This document shows positions 62,764-64,000 of a DNA stretch of 64,000 bases, piece after piece; within the stretch, counting starts at the first letter, position 1, and each line of letters starts with the position of its first letter. Source of the stretch: Pseudomonas tritici (GTDB lineage Bacteria; Pseudomonadota; Gammaproteobacteria; Pseudomonadales; Pseudomonadaceae); contig NZ_CP077084.1 of assembly GCF_014268275.3 (NCBI RefSeq), positions 1,178,001-1,242,000 of the forward strand, read 5' to 3'. A program made the position numbers and the translations under genes. Below the pieces are notes generated by a model. It searched no databases and was not told where the DNA came from. It saw only the letters and a program-made list of their open reading frames with translations.

Positions 62764-63759
62764 TTACGCAGCCTGCTGGAACTGCTGGCGATACTGGTTC
62801 GGCGACAGTTCGGTGTGCTGCCTGAACAGCCTGGCAAAGAAACTCGCATCGTCATAACCCACCTCATAACTGATGGTTTTGATGCTCTTGCGGCTGCCCG
62901 AGAGCAGTCCCTTCGCCGTCTCAATCCGTAACCGTTGCAGGTAATGCAGCGGCTTGTCACCCGTGGCGGTCTGGAAGCGGCGCATGAAATTGCGGATGCT
63001 CATGCCGTGTTCCCGTGCCACATCTTCGAAGCGGAATTTGTCGGCGAAATGCTCTTCGAGCCAATGCTGGATCTGCAGGATGATCACGTCCTGGTGCAGC
63101 TTCTGCCCGCCAAACCCGATGCGTCCAGGTGCATAGCTGCGTTGCACTTCGTAGAGGATGTCGCGGGCCACGGCCTGGGCGATGTTGGCGCCGCAGAAAC
63201 GCTCGATCAAGTAGATGTAGAGGTCGCACGCCGAGGTGGTGCCGCCAGCGCAATACAGGTTGTCGGCGTCGGTGAGGTGCTTGTCCTGGTTGAGCTGGAC
63301 CTTGGGGAAACGCTCGCTGAAGGCGTTGAAGAAACGCCAGTAGGTAGTCGCCTCCTTGCCGTCGAGCAGGCCGGCTTCCGCCAGCCAGAACACCCCGGTG
63401 GCTTCGCCGCACAACACCGCACCGCGGGCGTGTTGCTCGCGCAGCCACGGCAGCACTTGAGGGTAGCGCGCGCACAAGGCGTCGAAGTCATCCCAGAAGG
63501 CCGGTAATACGATGATGTCGGCGTCTTCCAGGCCGCCGTCCACCGGCATGATCACATCACTGAAGCTGCGCACCGATTGCCCGTCGGGGCTGACCAGTCG
63601 GGTCTCGAACGCAGGGGTCAGGCCCTGGCCCAGTTGCTTGCCGTAACGCAGGCTGGCGAGGTGGAAGAAATCTTTGGCTTGCATGAGGGTTGAAGCGAAT
63701 ACCCGATCAATGGCCAAAATGCTGACGCGCCGCAACGGCGTGGAGATTTGGTTAGACAT
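62764..63759 (-). CDS. GlxA-family AraC-type transcriptional regulator
   Basis: 331 residues. The N-terminal DJ-1/PfpI-like domain (about 8-190) has the nucleophile-elbow region AVLCGEATGVFWLAEAGLL with Cys in place, a typical but usually non-catalytic feature. The C-terminal AraC double helix-turn-helix (about 225-325) contains FRFEDVAREHGMSIRNFMRRFQ and TISYEVGYDDASFFARLFRQHTELSPNQYR. Divergent from an acyl-CoA dehydrogenase gene that it may control; effector unknown. Confidence 0.9.
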   Translation of the reverse strand: MSNQISTPLRRVSILAIDRVFASTLMQAKDFFHLASLRYGKQLGQGLTPAFETRLVSPDGQSVRSFSDVIMPVDGGLEDADIIVLPAFWDDFDALCARYPQVLPWLREQHARGAVLCGEATGVFWLAEAGLLDGKEATTYWRFFNAFSERFPKVQLNQDKHLTDADNLYCAGGTTSACDLYIYLIERFCGANIAQAVARDILYEVQRSYAPGRIGFGGQKLHQDVIILQIQHWLEEHFADKFRFEDVAREHGMSIRNFMRRFQTATGDKPLHYLQRLRIETAKGLLSGSRKSIKTISYEVGYDDASFFARLFRQHTELSPNQYRQQFQQAA

Positions 63760-63904
63760 AATTTCATTTATTCTTATAGGGGAAAGTGGTCACCAGACGG
63801 CTGGATCGTCTTATTTTTTGTCGCATGTGTCCAGTGTCCCGTGATGCCTTCGCGGCATAGTCTCTGTGGGTTCGTCTTTGTCCGACAATCCACGCAGGTG
63901 ACCC

Positions 63905-64000
63905 ATGATTCCCAGAACCTTGTTCAGCCCGGAACACGAACTCTTCCGCGAAAGCGTGCGTACCTTCCTTGAAAAAGACGCCGCGCCGTTCCATGGGCAA
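63905..64000 (+). CDS. Acyl-CoA dehydrogenase (5' end only)
   Basis: First 32 codons, MIPRTLFSPEHELFRESVRT..., cut by the window end. The FSPEHELFRESVRTFLEKDAAPFH pattern is the N-terminal helix of acyl-CoA dehydrogenases. AGGTG ribosome site. Substrate class cannot be told from this piece. Confidence 0.8.
   Translation, partial: MIPRTLFSPEHELFRESVRTFLEKDAAPFHGQ

Overview
The window is chromosomal DNA of a fluorescent Pseudomonas, most likely of the P. fluorescens group. The evidence is GC-rich coding, repeated REP palindromes of the GGGAGC(G/T)GGCTTGCC type between genes, and a gene order that follows, with gaps, the P. aeruginosa segment from clpB through ndh, coaE-pilD-pilC, pilA, nadC, ampDE, speC, prfC, dpp and roxSR. 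These assignments come from recognising the protein sequences; no database search was run.

Layout. 1-2.6 kb: the 3' part of clpB, then a stable-RNA operon (tRNA-Asn, tRNA-Pro, tRNA-Lys) and a second, identical tRNA-Pro. 2.7-9.4 kb: type II NADH dehydrogenase, small conserved Pseudomonas proteins, yacG-coaE-pilD-pilC. 9.6-11.6 kb: pilA, a pilin-glycosylation-type O-oligosaccharyltransferase and tRNA-Thr; pilB is missing. 11.7-19.6 kb: nadC, a large DUF1631 protein, ampDE and a chemoreceptor whose ribosome site lies in an inverted repeat. 19.5-27.1 kb: tatD, the fructose repressor cra and the complete fructose PTS operon fruBKA with a Cra operator. 27.3-28.9 kb: a Tat-exported PhoD-type phosphatase. 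29-32.7 kb: an eroded accessory patch, with an intact PepSY-flavoreductase (PiuB type), debris of its TonB receptor and of a Sel1 protein fused back to back, and a toxin-antitoxin pair with a nonsense codon in the antitoxin. 32.7-39.7 kb: speC, an osmoprotectant ABC importer and prfC. 39.9-41.1 kb: three small orphan genes, two of them encoding exported acidic proteins. 41.2-53.8 kb: a dipeptide import locus (dppBCDF, four DppA-type binding proteins and an OprD-family porin). 53.9-58.4 kb: a SIMPL-domain protein, the redox-sensing RoxS/RoxR pair and an SbmA/BacA-like ABC exporter. 58.5-58.7 kb: a REP pair split by a palindromic mini-element with a 10-bp duplicated target. 58.8-64 kb: yhcB/zapG, a hydrolase, trpS, zapE, a GlxA-type regulator and the start of an acyl-CoA dehydrogenase.

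How the genes work together. Two uptake systems are complete within the window: fructose (phosphorelay FruB, permease FruA, kinase FruK, regulator Cra) and dipeptides (outer-membrane porin, several periplasmic binders, one inner-membrane ABC core). The osmoprotectant importer is also complete. The pilus genes give a prepilin, its peptidase, platform protein and a glycosyl ligase but no assembly ATPase here. No CRISPR array, prophage or full insertion sequence was seen. The less ordinary material is concentrated at 31.6-32.7 kb, 39.9-41.1 kb and 58.47-58.72 kb.
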